Origin: Oscillospiraceae bacterium
Lineage (GTDB): Bacteria > Bacillota > Clostridia > Oscillospirales > SIG627
Direction of reading: 5' to 3'
Length of the DNA stretch: 64,000 nucleotides
Assembly (NCBI GenBank): GCA_015063605.1
Contig: SVTV01000002.1
Span: 61,557-125,556 of the forward strand
Shown piece by piece: positions 25,181 to 34,427 of this stretch (the first letter of the stretch is position 1; each line of letters starts with the position of its first letter). The position numbers and the translations under genes are program-made. The notes beneath the pieces were generated by a model, which saw nothing but the letters and a program-made list of their open reading frames with translations, was not told where the DNA came from and did no database searches.

Positions 25181-26236
25181 ATGCTTAAGGTTTGTATTAT
25201 AGGCTGCGGCGGTATAGGTCATTACCACTTCGGTCATCTCGTACAGTTCAAGGATATCATATCATTGGAGGGCTTCTGCGATCTCAAGATCGAGAGAGCT
25301 GAATTCTATGCGGAAAAGGCGGGAAGCGGAAAGGCTTATTCCTGCTACAAGACAATGATCGACGAGGTAAAGCCCGATGCGGTATTTATCTGCGTTCCTC
25401 CTTACTGCCACGGTGAGATAGAGAATTATCTCATTGACAGACATATCCATTTCTTCGTTGAAAAGCCTCTTGCTCTTGATATGGAAACGGGCAGACAGAT
25501 CCTGAAGAGAGTAAAGGAAGAAAAGATCATCACAGCGGTGGGATTCCAGTGCCGTTACGATATGATCTCCGATCCTTTGAAGGATTTCACAAGCAAGAAC
25601 GAGGTAGTATACATCAACTGTACACGCTTCGGCGGCGTTCCCGGTGCGGAATGGTGGAAGGATAAGAAGCTTTCCGGCGGTCAGCTGGTTGAACAGACAA
25701 TACATCAGCTTGACTATATAAGATATACATACGGCGAGCCCGATACCGTATTCTCCATGAATGCAAAGGGCTTTGTAAACGAGGTAGAGGGCTACGATAC
25801 CGACGATATATCCGTAAGCGTTGTAAGATTCAAGTCCGGTGCACTTGCTACGGTTGCAACGGGATGCTACTCTCAGACGGGCGATGCGTATGATTCCAAG
25901 ACAACATACAGCACCCGTGACAAGAGACTCGACATGTATCTTCTCGACCGTATAGACATATTCGGTGAGGTTCCCGCAGAGGAAGAAGCGGCTGTGGGCG
26001 ACCTTGTTATAAAGGGCGACGGCGGATTCTCCGCAAAGAGCAAGGAAAAGCAGACATACAAGCATGAGGGCGATTCCGGTATCCTCTGCGACAGAACATT
26101 CCTTGAAGCCGTTATCTCCGGCGATGATTCCAAGATCAGATCTCCTTACGAGGACGGTCTCAAGTCCGTTGAATTTGCATTGGCTTGCAATAAGTCCATG
26201 GAAACGGGACTTCCCGTGAAGATAGGGGAATTTTGA
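25181..26236 (+). CDS. Gfo/Idh/MocA family oxidoreductase
   Basis: A 351-residue NAD(P)-dependent sugar or polyol dehydrogenase. The Rossmann domain starts with CIIGCGGIGHYH and has VFICVPPYCHGEIE and the conserved FVEKPLALD (lysine of the EKP motif). The C-terminal alpha/beta domain has GGQLVEQTIHQLDYIRY with the expected catalytic His region. No signal peptide. Downstream of the epimerase-like gene and probably in one operon with it; the substrate is not known. AAAGGAATTT precedes the ATG. Confidence 0.88.
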   Translation: MLKVCIIGCGGIGHYHFGHLVQFKDIISLEGFCDLKIERAEFYAEKAGSGKAYSCYKTMIDEVKPDAVFICVPPYCHGEIENYLIDRHIHFFVEKPLALDMETGRQILKRVKEEKIITAVGFQCRYDMISDPLKDFTSKNEVVYINCTRFGGVPGAEWWKDKKLSGGQLVEQTIHQLDYIRYTYGEPDTVFSMNAKGFVNEVEGYDTDDISVSVVRFKSGALATVATGCYSQTGDAYDSKTTYSTRDKRLDMYLLDRIDIFGEVPAEEEAAVGDLVIKGDGGFSAKSKEKQTYKHEGDSGILCDRTFLEAVISGDDSKIRSPYEDGLKSVEFALACNKSMETGLPVKIGEF

Positions 26237-26280
26237 ACTTATAGCGGCGATGTGCAGACCGCCGTTTGTGTAAGCAGTGC

Positions 26281-26312
26281 AGGGGCGATCCGCAAATCGC
26301 CCCTGTAATTTC
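26281..26312 (+). terminator. hairpin after the oxidoreductase gene
   Basis: AGGGGCGAT and ATCGCCCCT pair around a six-base loop, followed by a weak T-containing tail. Confidence 0.6.
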
Positions 26313-26315
26313 ATG

Positions 26316-26342
26316 TTGACAAAAAATGATATATATTATAAT
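26316..26342 (+). promoter_or_regulatory. promoter of toxin mRNA, locus 2
   Basis: TTGACA (26316-26321) and TATAAT (26337-26342) with a 15-base spacer, two shorter than in locus 1. Seven bases later the transcript begins GAACAAGGCAA as in locus 1. Confidence 0.7.
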
Positions 26343-26439
26343 AACGCTTGAACAAGGCAAACAAAAAACGGTAGGCGGCAGTCCTTTCTTATCCATATAA
26401 GGAGGGCGAACACTTTCCCTCCGGAGAGGAGGGGATATT

Positions 26440-26526
26440 ATGGTTACGTATGAACAGTTATTTCTCATGATAACAATGATCATATCTATCATAAATCTTG
26501 TTATTAACATAACAAAAAAGAAATAA
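26440..26526 (+). CDS. putative holin-like type I toxin, locus 2 (28 aa)
   Basis: Reads MVTYEQLFLMITMIISIINL then VINITKKK: one hydrophobic helix and a lysine-rich end, same length as the copy at 17390 with about eight differing residues. The site GGAGAGGAGGGG precedes the ATG. The leader contains GGAGGGCG and CCCTCCGG stretches that can pair and hide the site, a known trait of type I toxin mRNAs. An antisense RNA gene faces it. Toxin function is inferred from the family. Confidence 0.8.
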   Translation: MVTYEQLFLMITMIISIINLVINITKKK

Positions 26527-26601
26527 CCGCCCCGGGCCAAGGTAGCGGTTAGTTTCTTTTAACTACTATTCGGGGCTCACCGTCTACGGTTGCCTTGTTT
26601 C
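26514..26601 (-). ncRNA. putative antisense antitoxin RNA, type I locus 2
   Basis: Transcribed from about 26601 toward the toxin 3' end. It begins with AACAAGGCAACCGTAGACGG-like sequence as in locus 1, and ends in a hairpin (AACCGC...GCGGTT, about 26525-26551) followed by TATTTCTTTTTT. The hairpin lies in the shared 3' overlap and works as a terminator for both RNAs. Confidence 0.7.
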
Positions 26602-26607
26602 ATTTAT

Positions 26608-26636
26608 ATTATACTATCGGACAATGGAAATGTCAA
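26608..26636 (-). promoter_or_regulatory. promoter of antitoxin RNA, locus 2
   Basis: TTGACA (26631-26636) and TATAAT (26608-26613) on the minus strand with a 17-base spacer, a perfect sigma-A consensus. Confidence 0.82.
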
Positions 26637-26778
26637 TAACTCTTATAAATAAAATTGATATAATATGCGGTAGGTATCCCTCACAGGGCAGGACGCCGCA
26701 TCAAAAAAATTTTGAAAATATAATTTTATTCCCGTTTTCCAAAAAATAAAAAAATTTTCAAAAACTTAAAAAAAACTC

Positions 26779-26807
26779 TTGCATTTCAATGAAAAGTGTG
26801 TTATAAT
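26779..26807 (+). promoter_or_regulatory. promoter of rpmB
   Basis: TTGCAT (26779-26784), 17 bases, TATAAT (26802-26807), 44 bases upstream of the rpmB start. Confidence 0.75.
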
Positions 26808-26850
26808 TCTACTGTTGTCTGTAAAAATAGTAATGGGAGGTGTATCTATA

Positions 26851-27039
26851 ATGGCTAAATGCGAAGTATGCGGAAAAGGCGTTACCTTTGGCTGCAACGT
26901 TTCTCATTCCCACAGAAGAACCAACAGAGCTTGGAAACCCAACGTAAGAAGAGTTAAAGCCGTTGTTGACGGAGAAGTCGGCAGAATATATGTTTGCTCA
27001 CATTGTCTGCGCTCCGGCAAGGTGACCAGAGCCAACTGA
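26851..27039 (+). CDS. rpmB: 50S ribosomal protein L28 (bL28, zinc-binding form)
   Basis: 62 residues, standard for the family, starting MAKCEVCGKGV with GGGAGGTG upstream. Two CxxC pairs (CEVC near the start, CSHC near the end) mark the zinc-binding C+ form. HSHRRTNRAWKPN is the rRNA-binding L28 segment. It has its own promoter and lies upstream of, but separate from, the S10 operon. Confidence 0.96.
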   Translation: MAKCEVCGKGVTFGCNVSHSHRRTNRAWKPNVRRVKAVVDGEVGRIYVCSHCLRSGKVTRAN

Positions 27040-27115
27040 TATCTCCCCCGGTCGTGGATCGGGGAACAGATTCGGTGGAACTTATGTGAAAATTACATGA
27101 AATTTTGAGAATTAC

Positions 27116-27144
27116 TTGACAGCGGACAAAAAATACCTTATAAT
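27116..27144 (+). promoter_or_regulatory. promoter of the S10-spc-alpha operon
   Basis: TTGACA (27116-27121) and TATAAT (27139-27144) with a 17-base spacer, a perfect consensus. It is followed by a leader of about 360 bases before rpsJ. Confidence 0.85.
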
Positions 27145-27151
27145 AATAAGG

Positions 27152-27509
27152 CTTTGATGTGCGATGAAGCGGGAGGTTGCTGCGATAACGCAGGTAATTT
27201 CCGTGGAGTATGTCCGAAAACCGGGCGACAGTATAGCTGAATAAATAGTCTTGAAAGTTTGTAGGGGAGCTTTGTGCTCTCACATGCTTGTGTAAAAGGG
27301 TAGATTTGCGCTTTTTCAGGCATGAAGACTGTTTCGCCGGATTTTGTCATACAAAATCCGTTTTTTTACGGGCGGAAATGAAACGCCCGGGAGCGTATAA
27401 AGGCTAATAAGTCCCCCTGACATCACAGCCGGTGCGAAAAGCACCGAACATCAACGGCCCCAAGGTTGAGAGAAAAGGGCCGGAGAAATATTTTAGGAGG
27501 CAAAACAAA
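27152..27509 (+). promoter_or_regulatory. long S10-operon leader
   Basis: An untranslated stretch of about 360 bases containing several possible helices, among them the GGAGAGC-like pairing near 27265, an intrinsic-terminator-like hairpin at 27338-27367, and a GGTGC/GCACC hairpin near 27431-27446. The start contains 'atttccgtggagtatgtcc', wording I recall from other clostridial rpsJ leaders. It probably serves attenuation or autoregulation by a ribosomal protein; the regulator is not known from the sequence. Confidence 0.55.
27338..27367 (+). terminator. attenuator-like terminator in the S10 leader
   Basis: CGGATTTTGT and ACAAAATCCG form a perfect 10-base stem with a three-base loop, followed by seven T residues. 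It lies about 140 bases before rpsJ, so it must be read through or anti-terminated. Confidence 0.75.
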
Positions 27510-27821
27510 ATGGCAAAGGAAAGAATCCGTATCAGATTAAAGGCATACGATCACAGCTTGATAGATCAGTCAGCAGCTAAGATCGTAGAAACAGCGAAGC
27601 GTACAGGCGCTAAGGTTTCGGGACCCATCCCGCTTCCCACAGAGAAGGAGATAATCACAATCCTCCGCGCCGTTCATAAGTACAAGGACAGCAGAGAACA
27701 GTTTGAGCTTCGCACTCACAAGAGACTCATCGACATAGTAAACCCGTCCAAGCAGGCGGTTGACGCGTTGATGTCAATAGAGCTTCCCGCCGGCGTTGAG
27801 CTTGAATACAAGTTCGAGTAA
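27510..27821 (+). CDS. rpsJ: 30S ribosomal protein S10 (uS10)
   Basis: 103 residues. Start at ATG 27510 with AGGAGG upstream, giving [19 protein letters not shown]; an open frame extending further upstream enters the leader and is rejected. The [11 protein letters not shown] signature is present. S10 (NusE) also joins transcription antitermination complexes with NusB. First gene of the operon. Confidence 0.97.
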   Translation: MAKERIRIRLKAYDHSLIDQSAAKIVETAKRTGAKVSGPIPLPTEKEIITILRAVHKYKDSREQFELRTHKRLIDIVNPSKQAVDALMSIELPAGVELEYKFE

Positions 27822-27887
27822 TAAACCGGTCATGTTGCGTCTCGAAAGAGGCCCAACCAATAACAAGTTTAGAGAGGAACGAAAGAA

Positions 27888-28520
27888 ATGAAGAAAGCAA
27901 TCATCGGTAAAAAGGTCGGAATGACACAGATCTTCACCGAAACGGGCGCCGTAATACCTGTAACGGTAATCGAATGCGGTCCCTGCGCAGTCGTTCAGAA
28001 GAAAACGGCTGACAAAGAAGGCTATGACGCCATTCAGCTTGGTTTCCAGGAATTAGCGGAAAGAAAAGCAACAAAGCCCATCAAGGGTCACTTCAAGAAG
28101 GCGCAGATCACCTGCAAGAAGCACTTGAAGGAATTCCGTCTCGAAGATATTTCGGGATACAACGTAGGCGACACCGTAACAGCTGACATATTCGCAGAAG
28201 GCGATGCAGTTGACGTTACGGGAATCACAAAGGGTCACGGTTATTCCGGCGTTATCAAGAGATGGGGACACCATCGTCTTGAAATGAGCCACGGTACAGG
28301 CCCCGTTCACCGTGAAGTAGGTTCCATCGGAGCTAACTCCAGCCCTTCCAGAATCTTCAAGAACAAGAAGATGGCAGGACAGTACGGTAACGAACAGGTT
28401 ACGGCACTTAACCTCAAAGTAGTAAAGATAGCAGCGGACAAAAACATTATCGCAGTTAAGGGTGCGGTTCCCGGACCTAAGGGCGGAATAGTTTTCATCC
28501 GTGATTCTGTAAAGGCGTAA
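27888..28520 (+). CDS. rplC: 50S ribosomal protein L3 (uL3)
   Basis: 210 residues, [16 protein letters not shown] start, with the [14 protein letters not shown] and [11 protein letters not shown] rRNA-core segments. Early assembly protein near the peptidyl transferase centre. It is second in the S10 operon, with GAGAGGAA upstream. Confidence 0.97.
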   Translation: MKKAIIGKKVGMTQIFTETGAVIPVTVIECGPCAVVQKKTADKEGYDAIQLGFQELAERKATKPIKGHFKKAQITCKKHLKEFRLEDISGYNVGDTVTADIFAEGDAVDVTGITKGHGYSGVIKRWGHHRLEMSHGTGPVHREVGSIGANSSPSRIFKNKKMAGQYGNEQVTALNLKVVKIAADKNIIAVKGAVPGPKGGIVFIRDSVKA

Positions 28521-28541
28521 GCCGGAAGGGAGAATACTGAA

Positions 28542-29168
28542 ATGCCAAATGTAAAAGTTGTAGATATGACAGGCAAAGAGGTCGGCGCAATAGCTCTCTC
28601 CGATGCTCTTTACGGCGCTGAAGTCAACGGTGCGGTACTCCACGCGGTAGTACGCGCTTACCTTCTCAATCAGAGACAGGGAACACAGTCCACATTGACA
28701 AGAAGCGAAGTTTCCGGCGGCGGCAAGAAGCCCTGGAGACAGAAGGGAACCGGACACGCTCGTCAGGGTTCCACCAGAAGCCCTCAGTGGGTACACGGCG
28801 GTATCGCCCTCGGACCCAAGCCCAGATCTTACAGGGTTTCCATTAACAAGAAGGTCAAGAGAATCGCTCTTACCAGCGCTCTCTCCGACAAGTGCGCTAA
28901 CAACAACATCATCGTTGTTGAAGGTCTCGCAGCTACAGAGTACAAGACAAAGACAATGGTCAACATGCTCGCAGCTGTAGGCGCAGCAAAGAAGGCTCTC
29001 GTTGTACTTCCCGAGGTTGACAAGATGACAATCAAGTCCTTCGCAAACATCCCCGGCGTAAAGACAACACAGGCTGACAATCTTAACGTATACGATATAC
29101 TCAACAGCGGCAGCCTCGTAATAGCACGTGCTGCAGCGGAAAAGATCGAGGAGGTTTATAAGGCATGA
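28542..29168 (+). CDS. rplD: 50S ribosomal protein L4 (uL4)
   Basis: 208 residues. The loop [29 protein letters not shown] lines the exit tunnel. In E. coli L4 autoregulates its operon; whether it does so here is not known. Its stop overlaps the rplW start by four bases. Confidence 0.97.
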   Translation: MPNVKVVDMTGKEVGAIALSDALYGAEVNGAVLHAVVRAYLLNQRQGTQSTLTRSEVSGGGKKPWRQKGTGHARQGSTRSPQWVHGGIALGPKPRSYRVSINKKVKRIALTSALSDKCANNNIIVVEGLAATEYKTKTMVNMLAAVGAAKKALVVLPEVDKMTIKSFANIPGVKTTQADNLNVYDILNSGSLVIARAAAEKIEEVYKA

Positions 29169-29458
29169 CAACATCCTGCGATATCATCATAAAGCCCATA
29201 ATCACAGAAAAGAGCATGGCATGCGCGGCTGAAAAGAAGTACGTTTTCAAGGTAGCCGACAATGCTAACAAAATCATGATAAAGAAGGCCGTTGAAGAAC
29301 TTTTCAAGGTAGAAGTTAAGTCGGTCAACACAATAAGCATGAAATCGAAGACAGTCAGAAGAGGACGCAGCGTAGGTAAGACAAGTGCATGGAAAAAGGC
29401 AGTTGTAACTCTCACTGAAAACTCCAAGACAATAGAGTTCTTCGACGGAATGATGTAA
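29165..29458 (+). CDS. rplW: 50S ribosomal protein L23 (uL23)
   Basis: 97 residues. The conserved [12 protein letters not shown] start and the [17 protein letters not shown] signature are visible. It lies at the tunnel exit and docks signal-recognition particle and trigger factor. Its ATGA overlap with rplD indicates coupled translation. Confidence 0.97.
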   Translation: MTTSCDIIIKPIITEKSMACAAEKKYVFKVADNANKIMIKKAVEELFKVEVKSVNTISMKSKTVRRGRSVGKTSAWKKAVVTLTENSKTIEFFDGMM

Positions 29459-29544
29459 TCAAATCAAAGGATGCCGGTGCCGCATGATGTTCATGCATAT
29501 AAATAAGAGCACCGCGATCCGCAAGAAAGGAATGGCCAAGTAAG

Positions 29545-30375
29545 ATGCCCAATAAGGTATATAAACCGACTACACCGGGAAGAAGGCAGATGTCCGGACA
29601 ATCTTTTGAGGAGATAACAAAGAAAAAGCCGGAAAAGAGTCTTGTCTGCATAAAGAAGAAGAACGCCGGAAGAAATAATACCGGCCGTATAACCGTCAGA
29701 CATCATGGCGGCGGAAACAAAGTTAAGTACAGAATCATAGATTTCAAGCGCAATACACTTGAAAACGCAACAGTTCTCGCTATAGAGTACGATCCCAACA
29801 GAACTGCTCATATAGCTCTTATCCAGTATGAGAGCGGTAAGAAGGCTTATATCATAGCTCCTGTAGGAATGAACGTAGGAAGCGTTATCACCACAGGTTC
29901 CGAAGCTGATATCAAGCCCGGCAACACTCTCCCCATAGCTAACATACCCGTAGGTACAATAATCCACAATATAGAGCTTTATCCCGGTAAGGGTGCTCAG
30001 CTCGTAAGAACCGCCGGCGCTTCCGCTCAGCTCATGGCTAAGGAAAACGGAATGGCGCAGGTAAGACTTCCCTCCGGAGAAGTAAGACTTATCCGTCTCA
30101 ACTGCATCGCTACGATCGGCCAGGTAGGCAACGTAGAGAACGAGAATGTAAAGATCGGTAAGGCAGGTAGAAAGCGTCACATGGGTATCCGTCCCACAGT
30201 CCGCGGTTCCGTAATGAACCCCGTTGACCACCCGCACGGCGGTGGTGAAGGACGTTCACCTATCGGTCGCCCGTCGCCCGTTACACCTTGGGGCAAGCCC
30301 GCTCTTGGATATAAGACAAGAAATAAGAAGGCTCGCACCGACAAATTCATCGTAAAACGCAGAAACGATAAGTAA
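29545..30375 (+). CDS. rplB: 50S ribosomal protein L2 (uL2)
   Basis: 276 residues, [13 protein letters not shown] start, [18 protein letters not shown] and the C-terminal [15 protein letters not shown] signature with the essential histidine. It stabilises subunit joining and the catalytic centre. The AAGGA site is unusually far (about 13 bases) from the ATG; a three-codon ATG-GCC-AAG-TAA frame lies directly between them at 29532-29543. Confidence 0.97.
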   Translation: MPNKVYKPTTPGRRQMSGQSFEEITKKKPEKSLVCIKKKNAGRNNTGRITVRHHGGGNKVKYRIIDFKRNTLENATVLAIEYDPNRTAHIALIQYESGKKAYIIAPVGMNVGSVITTGSEADIKPGNTLPIANIPVGTIIHNIELYPGKGAQLVRTAGASAQLMAKENGMAQVRLPSGEVRLIRLNCIATIGQVGNVENENVKIGKAGRKRHMGIRPTVRGSVMNPVDHPHGGGEGRSPIGRPSPVTPWGKPALGYKTRNKKARTDKFIVKRRNDK

Positions 30376-30397
30376 TGACTGAAAGGAGGACAATCTT

Positions 30398-30676
30398 ATG
30401 TCAAGAAGCGTCAAAAAAGGCCCGTTTGTACAGGAAAAGCTTTACAACGCGGTAGAAGCAATGAACAAGAAGAACGAGAAGAAGGTTATCAAGACATGGT
30501 CTCGCGCATCCACGATATTCCCCGAATTCGTAGGACATACCTTCGCAGTTCATGACGGCAGAAAGCATATTCCCGTATACGTTACGGAGGATATGGTTGG
30601 ACACAAGCTCGGCGAATTCGCTCCCACAAGAACCTTCAGAGGTCATTCGGGTTCGAAGACGTCAAACACTAAGTAA
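30398..30676 (+). CDS. rpsS: 30S ribosomal protein S19 (uS19)
   Basis: 92 residues, [11 protein letters not shown] start and the late [17 protein letters not shown] signature. It sits in the small-subunit head near the A site. It has a strong GAAAGGAGG site. Confidence 0.97.
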   Translation: MSRSVKKGPFVQEKLYNAVEAMNKKNEKKVIKTWSRASTIFPEFVGHTFAVHDGRKHIPVYVTEDMVGHKLGEFAPTRTFRGHSGSKTSNTK

Positions 30677-30708
30677 GGCGGTCAAACAAAAGAAGGAGGC
30701 AATTCACA

Positions 30709-31062
30709 ATGGCGGAAGAAAAGATTTTAACCGCGAAAGCGCATAGAGAACACGTCAGAATTTCCACGAGAAAGGTTTTGATCGTCCTTGATCTGATAAG
30801 AGGCAAGGATGTAGAGCTTGCAAAGGGAATTTTGAAGAATACCAGAAAGAGCGCGTCCGAATATATACTCAAGCTCGTTAAAGAGGCTGAGGCTAATGCT
30901 GAAAACAACTTCGGCATGAACAAGGATAAGCTTTACGTAAGCGAATGCTACGCTACCCCCGGCATGACCATGAAGCGTATAATGCCGAGAGCGCAGGGCA
31001 GAGCTTTCAGAATTTTAAAGAGAACCTCCCACATAACCGTAGTTGTGCGGGAAAGAGATTGA
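30709..31062 (+). CDS. rplV: 50S ribosomal protein L22 (uL22)
   Basis: 117 residues. The core ARISTRKV-like VRISTRKVLIVLDLIRGK and the tunnel-loop MKRIMPRAQGRAFRILKRTSHITVVV are present. The loop narrows the exit tunnel and is where macrolide-resistance changes arise. GAAGGAGGC precedes the ATG. Confidence 0.97.
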   Translation: MAEEKILTAKAHREHVRISTRKVLIVLDLIRGKDVELAKGILKNTRKSASEYILKLVKEAEANAENNFGMNKDKLYVSECYATPGMTMKRIMPRAQGRAFRILKRTSHITVVVRERD

Positions 31063-31080
31063 TAGGAGGCACAGACAAGT

Positions 31081-31938
31081 ATGGGTCAGAAAGTTAATCC
31101 CCACGGTCTCCGTGTAGGCGTTATCAAAGATTGGGACTCGAGATGGTACGCTAAGGATGAAGTATTCGGCGATACACTCGTTTCCGACTATAAATTGAGA
31201 AAATATCTCAAGGAAAGACTCAAAGCGGCCGGCGTTCCCAAGATAGAGATCGAAAGAACACAGAATAAGATCCGCGTTATCATACATTGTGCTAAGCCCG
31301 GTCACATAATCGGTAAGGGCGGCACCGAAATAGAAAAGCTTCGTACAGATATCGAGCAGTTCCTCAAGAGCGATCTTCAGGTCTCCGTTAACGTAAACGA
31401 AGTTAAGAACCCCGATGTTGATGCACAGCTCGTTGCTGAGAACATTGCTTCCCAGCTCGAAAAGAGAGGTTCTTTCCGCCGCGCTATGAAGCTCTGCATA
31501 GGCAGAACAATGAGACTCGGCGCTAAGGGTATCAAGGTTGCTGTTTCCGGTCGTCTCGCAGGCGCTGAAATAGCAAGAACAGAACAGTACCACGACGGTA
31601 CAATACCGCTTCAGACAATCAGAGCCGACATCGACTACGGTTTTGCAGAAGCTAACACCACTTACGGTAAGATCGGTGTTAAGGTATGGATATATAAGGG
31701 CGAAGTTCTCCAGAACTCCAGAAGAGCTGATGCTCCCAAGGACGGCAGAAGAGAAGACAGACCCAGAAGAGACAGAAACAACCGCGGCGAAAGACGCGAA
31801 GGTTTCAACAGAGGCGAAAGACGTGAAGGCGGACGCGATTTCCGCAAGAACGATCAGAGAGGCGCAGGACGCTTTAACAAGGAAGGCCGTCCCGCATCCG
31901 ATAAGCCCAATTCCTCGAAGAAGGAGGACAACAACTAA
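31081..31938 (+). CDS. rpsC: 30S ribosomal protein S3 (uS3) with Arg/Gly-rich tail
   Basis: 285 residues, longer than the usual 210-230. The KH domain [15 protein letters not shown] and the [23 protein letters not shown] block are standard. After about residue 215 comes a low-complexity tail rich in Arg, Asp, Glu, Gly and Asn with repeated NRGERREG units. S3 helps hold mRNA at the entry channel, so a basic tail may contact RNA; this is inference. The TAATG junction with rplP couples translation. Confidence 0.96.
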   Translation: MGQKVNPHGLRVGVIKDWDSRWYAKDEVFGDTLVSDYKLRKYLKERLKAAGVPKIEIERTQNKIRVIIHCAKPGHIIGKGGTEIEKLRTDIEQFLKSDLQVSVNVNEVKNPDVDAQLVAENIASQLEKRGSFRRAMKLCIGRTMRLGAKGIKVAVSGRLAGAEIARTEQYHDGTIPLQTIRADIDYGFAEANTTYGKIGVKVWIYKGEVLQNSRRADAPKDGRREDRPRRDRNNRGERREGFNRGERREGGRDFRKNDQRGAGRFNKEGRPASDKPNSSKKEDNN

Positions 31939-32372
31939 TGTTAATGCCTAAGAGAGTCAAGTACAGACGTGTACAGCGCGGAAGACTCAAGGGACGCGCA
32001 CACCGCGGTAACAAGATAACCAACGGTACATTCGGTCTCGTTGCTATGGAACCCGCATGGATCACATCCAATCAGATAGAAGCTGCCCGTATCGCGATGA
32101 CAAGATACATCAAGAGAGGCGGACAGGTATGGATAAAGATATTCCCCGATAAGCCCGTAACGGAAAAGCCCGCTGAAACCCGAATGGGTTCCGGTAAAGG
32201 TTCTCCCGAATATTGGGTAGCTGTAGTTAAGCCCGGCAGAGTTATGTTCGAGATGGACGGTATAACAGAAGAGCAGGCTAAGGAAGCTATGCGTCTTGCT
32301 TCTCACAAGCTTCCCATCAAGTGCAAATTCGCAACGAAAGCTCAGCTTGAAGCAGAGGAGGTAGCTCAATGA
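31938..32372 (+). CDS. rplP: 50S ribosomal protein L16 (uL16)
   Basis: 144 residues. [19 protein letters not shown] start and the [24 protein letters not shown] block. It helps A-site tRNA placement. It shares one base with the rpsC stop and overlaps rpmC by four bases. Confidence 0.97.
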   Translation: MLMPKRVKYRRVQRGRLKGRAHRGNKITNGTFGLVAMEPAWITSNQIEAARIAMTRYIKRGGQVWIKIFPDKPVTEKPAETRMGSGKGSPEYWVAVVKPGRVMFEMDGITEEQAKEAMRLASHKLPIKCKFATKAQLEAEEVAQ

Positions 32373-32590
32373 AAGTAAACATGGAAGAATTCAGAGACAA
32401 GAGCTCCGATGAGCTCAAGGCTCAGCTCAAGGAAAAGAAAAATGAGCTCTTCAATCTTCGTTTTCAGCTTGCTATAAACCAGCTCGCTAATCCCAACCAG
32501 ATTCCCGAGACAAAGAAGACAATAGCAAGAATCATGACAGTCCTTCGTGAAAAGGAAATCGCTGCACAGAAAGGCGATTCCGTTCAATAA
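32369..32590 (+). CDS. rpmC: 50S ribosomal protein L29 (uL29)
   Basis: 73 residues, two-helix protein with the [17 protein letters not shown] signature. It lies beside L23 at the tunnel exit. Start overlaps the rplP stop (ATGA). Confidence 0.96.
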   Translation: MKVNMEEFRDKSSDELKAQLKEKKNELFNLRFQLAINQLANPNQIPETKKTIARIMTVLREKEIAAQKGDSVQ

Positions 32591-32609
32591 GCGGAAAGGA
32601 GATTAAACA

Positions 32610-32870
32610 ATGAACGAGCAGAGAAACTTGAGAAAAACGAGAACAGGCATCGTTGTCAGCGATAAGATGGATAAGACAGTTGTAGTTGCTATCCAGGACA
32701 ACATCAAGCATGCTCTCTACAACAAGATAGTTAAGAAGACCGTTACCTTTAAGGCTCATGACGAAAACAATGAGTGCGGCATAGGCGATAAGGTCGTTAT
32801 CATGGAAACAAGACCGCTTTCGAAGGATAAGAGATGGAGAGTCGTCGAGATCATCGAGAAGGCTAAATAA
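32610..32870 (+). CDS. rpsQ: 30S ribosomal protein S17 (uS17)
   Basis: 86 residues. [19 protein letters not shown] opening and [23 protein letters not shown] signature. Primary 16S rRNA 5'-domain binder. GAAAGGAG precedes the ATG. Confidence 0.97.
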   Translation: MNEQRNLRKTRTGIVVSDKMDKTVVVAIQDNIKHALYNKIVKKTVTFKAHDENNECGIGDKVVIMETRPLSKDKRWRVVEIIEKAK

Positions 32871-32902
32871 TTTACCGTAAAGCAAAATAGGAGGTACAGA
32901 AA

Positions 32903-33271
32903 GTGATACAGCAACAGAGTTTCATGAAGGTTGCCGACAATACAGGCGCCAAGGAATTAATGTGCATCCGTGTGCTCGGCGGTACAGGCAGACGTTACGC
33001 AGGAATCGGTGACGTTGTAGTTTGCGCTGTTAAGAAAGCAGCACCCGGCGGCGTAGTTAAGAAGGGCGAAGTCGTTAAGGCAGTTGTAGTAAGAACAGTT
33101 CAGCCCGTTCGCAGAAACGACGGTTCTTATGTAAGATTCGACGAGAACGCGGCAGTTATAATCAAAGAGGACAAGAATCCGCGCGGTACGCGTATTTTTG
33201 GACCGGTAGCAAGAGAGCTTCGTGAAAAGGACTATCTTAAGATATTGTCCTTGGCTCCCGAAGTACTTTAA
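32903..33271 (+). CDS. rplN: 50S ribosomal protein L14 (uL14)
   Basis: 122 residues, GTG start at 32903 with AGGAGG upstream. [27 protein letters not shown] and the [14 protein letters not shown] signature are visible. Forms an intersubunit bridge and is the silencing-factor (RsfS) target. Confidence 0.97.
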   Translation: MIQQQSFMKVADNTGAKELMCIRVLGGTGRRYAGIGDVVVCAVKKAAPGGVVKKGEVVKAVVVRTVQPVRRNDGSYVRFDENAAVIIKEDKNPRGTRIFGPVARELREKDYLKILSLAPEVL

Positions 33272-33288
33272 TACGGGGGTAGACAAAG

Positions 33289-33609
33289 ATGAGTAAGCTT
33301 CATATAAAGACAGGCGATACCGTAATGGTAATATCCGGCAACAGCAAGGGTTCCAAGGGTAAGGTAGTCGCAGTTGATCCCAAAGAAGAAAAAGTTATAA
33401 TCGAAGGCGTTAACCTTGTTAAGAAGCATGTAAAGCCTCGCAGACAGGGTCAGGCCGGCGGTATAGTAGACGCAGAAGGCGCTATCCGCGCTTGCAAGGT
33501 AAACGTTTACTGTCCCAAGTGTGAAAAAGGTGTCAGAGTTAAGATCAAGACACTTGAAAACGGTGATAAGGTTCGTGCGTGCGCTAAGTGCGGCGAAGAC
33601 CTTCAGTGA
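33289..33609 (+). CDS. rplX: 50S ribosomal protein L24 (uL24) with CxxC pairs
   Basis: 106 residues. The KOW domain [22 protein letters not shown] is followed by [17 protein letters not shown] and a C-terminal CPKC...CAKC pair that could hold a metal ion. L24 starts 50S assembly. The ribosome site is weak (GGGGG about nine bases upstream). Confidence 0.96.
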   Translation: MSKLHIKTGDTVMVISGNSKGSKGKVVAVDPKEEKVIIEGVNLVKKHVKPRRQGQAGGIVDAEGAIRACKVNVYCPKCEKGVRVKIKTLENGDKVRACAKCGEDLQ

Positions 33610-33620
33610 GAGGGGTAATT

Positions 33621-34163
33621 ATGGCAAGATTAAAGGAATTTTATAAGAGCGATGTAGCCCCCGCCATGATGAAGAAGTACAACTATAAGAGCCCGATGCA
33701 GATACCGAAGCTCGATAAGATCGTTGTAAACGTAGGTGCGGGAGATGCTAAAGACAACTCCAAGGTAATAGACAGTGTTATAGCTGATATTTCTGCAATA
33801 ACAGGTCAGAAGGCAGTTGCTACGGTAGCAAAGAAATCCGTTGCTAACTTTAAGCTTCGTGCAGGCACAAAGATCGGTGCCAAGGTAACACTTCGCGGAG
33901 AAAGAATGTATGAGTTTATGGACAGACTCTTCAACCTCTCTCTCCCCAGAGTTCGTGACTTCAAGGGAATCAATGCCAACGGCTTTGACGGCCACGGTAA
34001 CTATTCTCTCGGTCTTAAGGAACAGCTTATATTCCCCGAGATCGATTATGATAAGGTTGACAAGGTAAGAGGTATGGATATCTGCTTCGTTACCACAGCA
34101 ACAAACGATGAAGAAGCACGCGAATTGCTCAGACTCTTCGGCGCTCCCTTCGAAAAGGAATAA
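33621..34163 (+). CDS. rplE: 50S ribosomal protein L5 (uL5)
   Basis: 180 residues. Start at 33621 ([14 protein letters not shown]) with GAGAGGGG upstream. The [14 protein letters not shown] and [18 protein letters not shown] signatures are present. It carries 5S rRNA into the central protuberance. Confidence 0.97.
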   Translation: MARLKEFYKSDVAPAMMKKYNYKSPMQIPKLDKIVVNVGAGDAKDNSKVIDSVIADISAITGQKAVATVAKKSVANFKLRAGTKIGAKVTLRGERMYEFMDRLFNLSLPRVRDFKGINANGFDGHGNYSLGLKEQLIFPEIDYDKVDKVRGMDICFVTTATNDEEARELLRLFGAPFEKE

Positions 34164-34173
34164 GGAGGAAATC

Positions 34174-34359
34174 ATGGCTAAGAAATCAATGATCCTCAAG
34201 CAGCAGAGACCTCAGAAGTATTCCACAAGAGAATACACACGCTGCAAAATCTGCGGAAGACCTCATGCGTATCTCCGCAAGTTCGGCATATGCCGTATAT
34301 GCTTCAGAGAATTGGCTTACAAGGGCGAAATACCCGGCGTAAGAAAAGCAAGCTGGTAA
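34174..34359 (+). CDS. rpsN: 30S ribosomal protein S14, zinc-binding type Z (uS14)
   Basis: 61 residues, start at 34174 after TAAGGAGG. Four cysteines as CKIC and CRIC mark the short zinc-binding form, with [21 protein letters not shown]. It is 11 bases after rplE. A small GCGCA/TGCGC hairpin follows before rpsH. Confidence 0.97.
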   Translation: MAKKSMILKQQRPQKYSTREYTRCKICGRPHAYLRKFGICRICFRELAYKGEIPGVRKASW

Positions 34360-34427
34360 TCAACAACACAGCAATTTGCGCATAAGTACGATGAAAGTAT
34401 ACTGTGCGCATTAATAGGAGGAAATAA

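Noticed and set aside
25262..26314. A 350-codon minus-strand frame opposite the Gfo/Idh gene
   Set aside because: Shadow of a clear dehydrogenase; no start site and no domain motifs.
28053..29174. A 373-codon minus-strand frame opposite rplC and rplD
   Set aside because: Both ribosomal genes are certain and the frame has no start signal.
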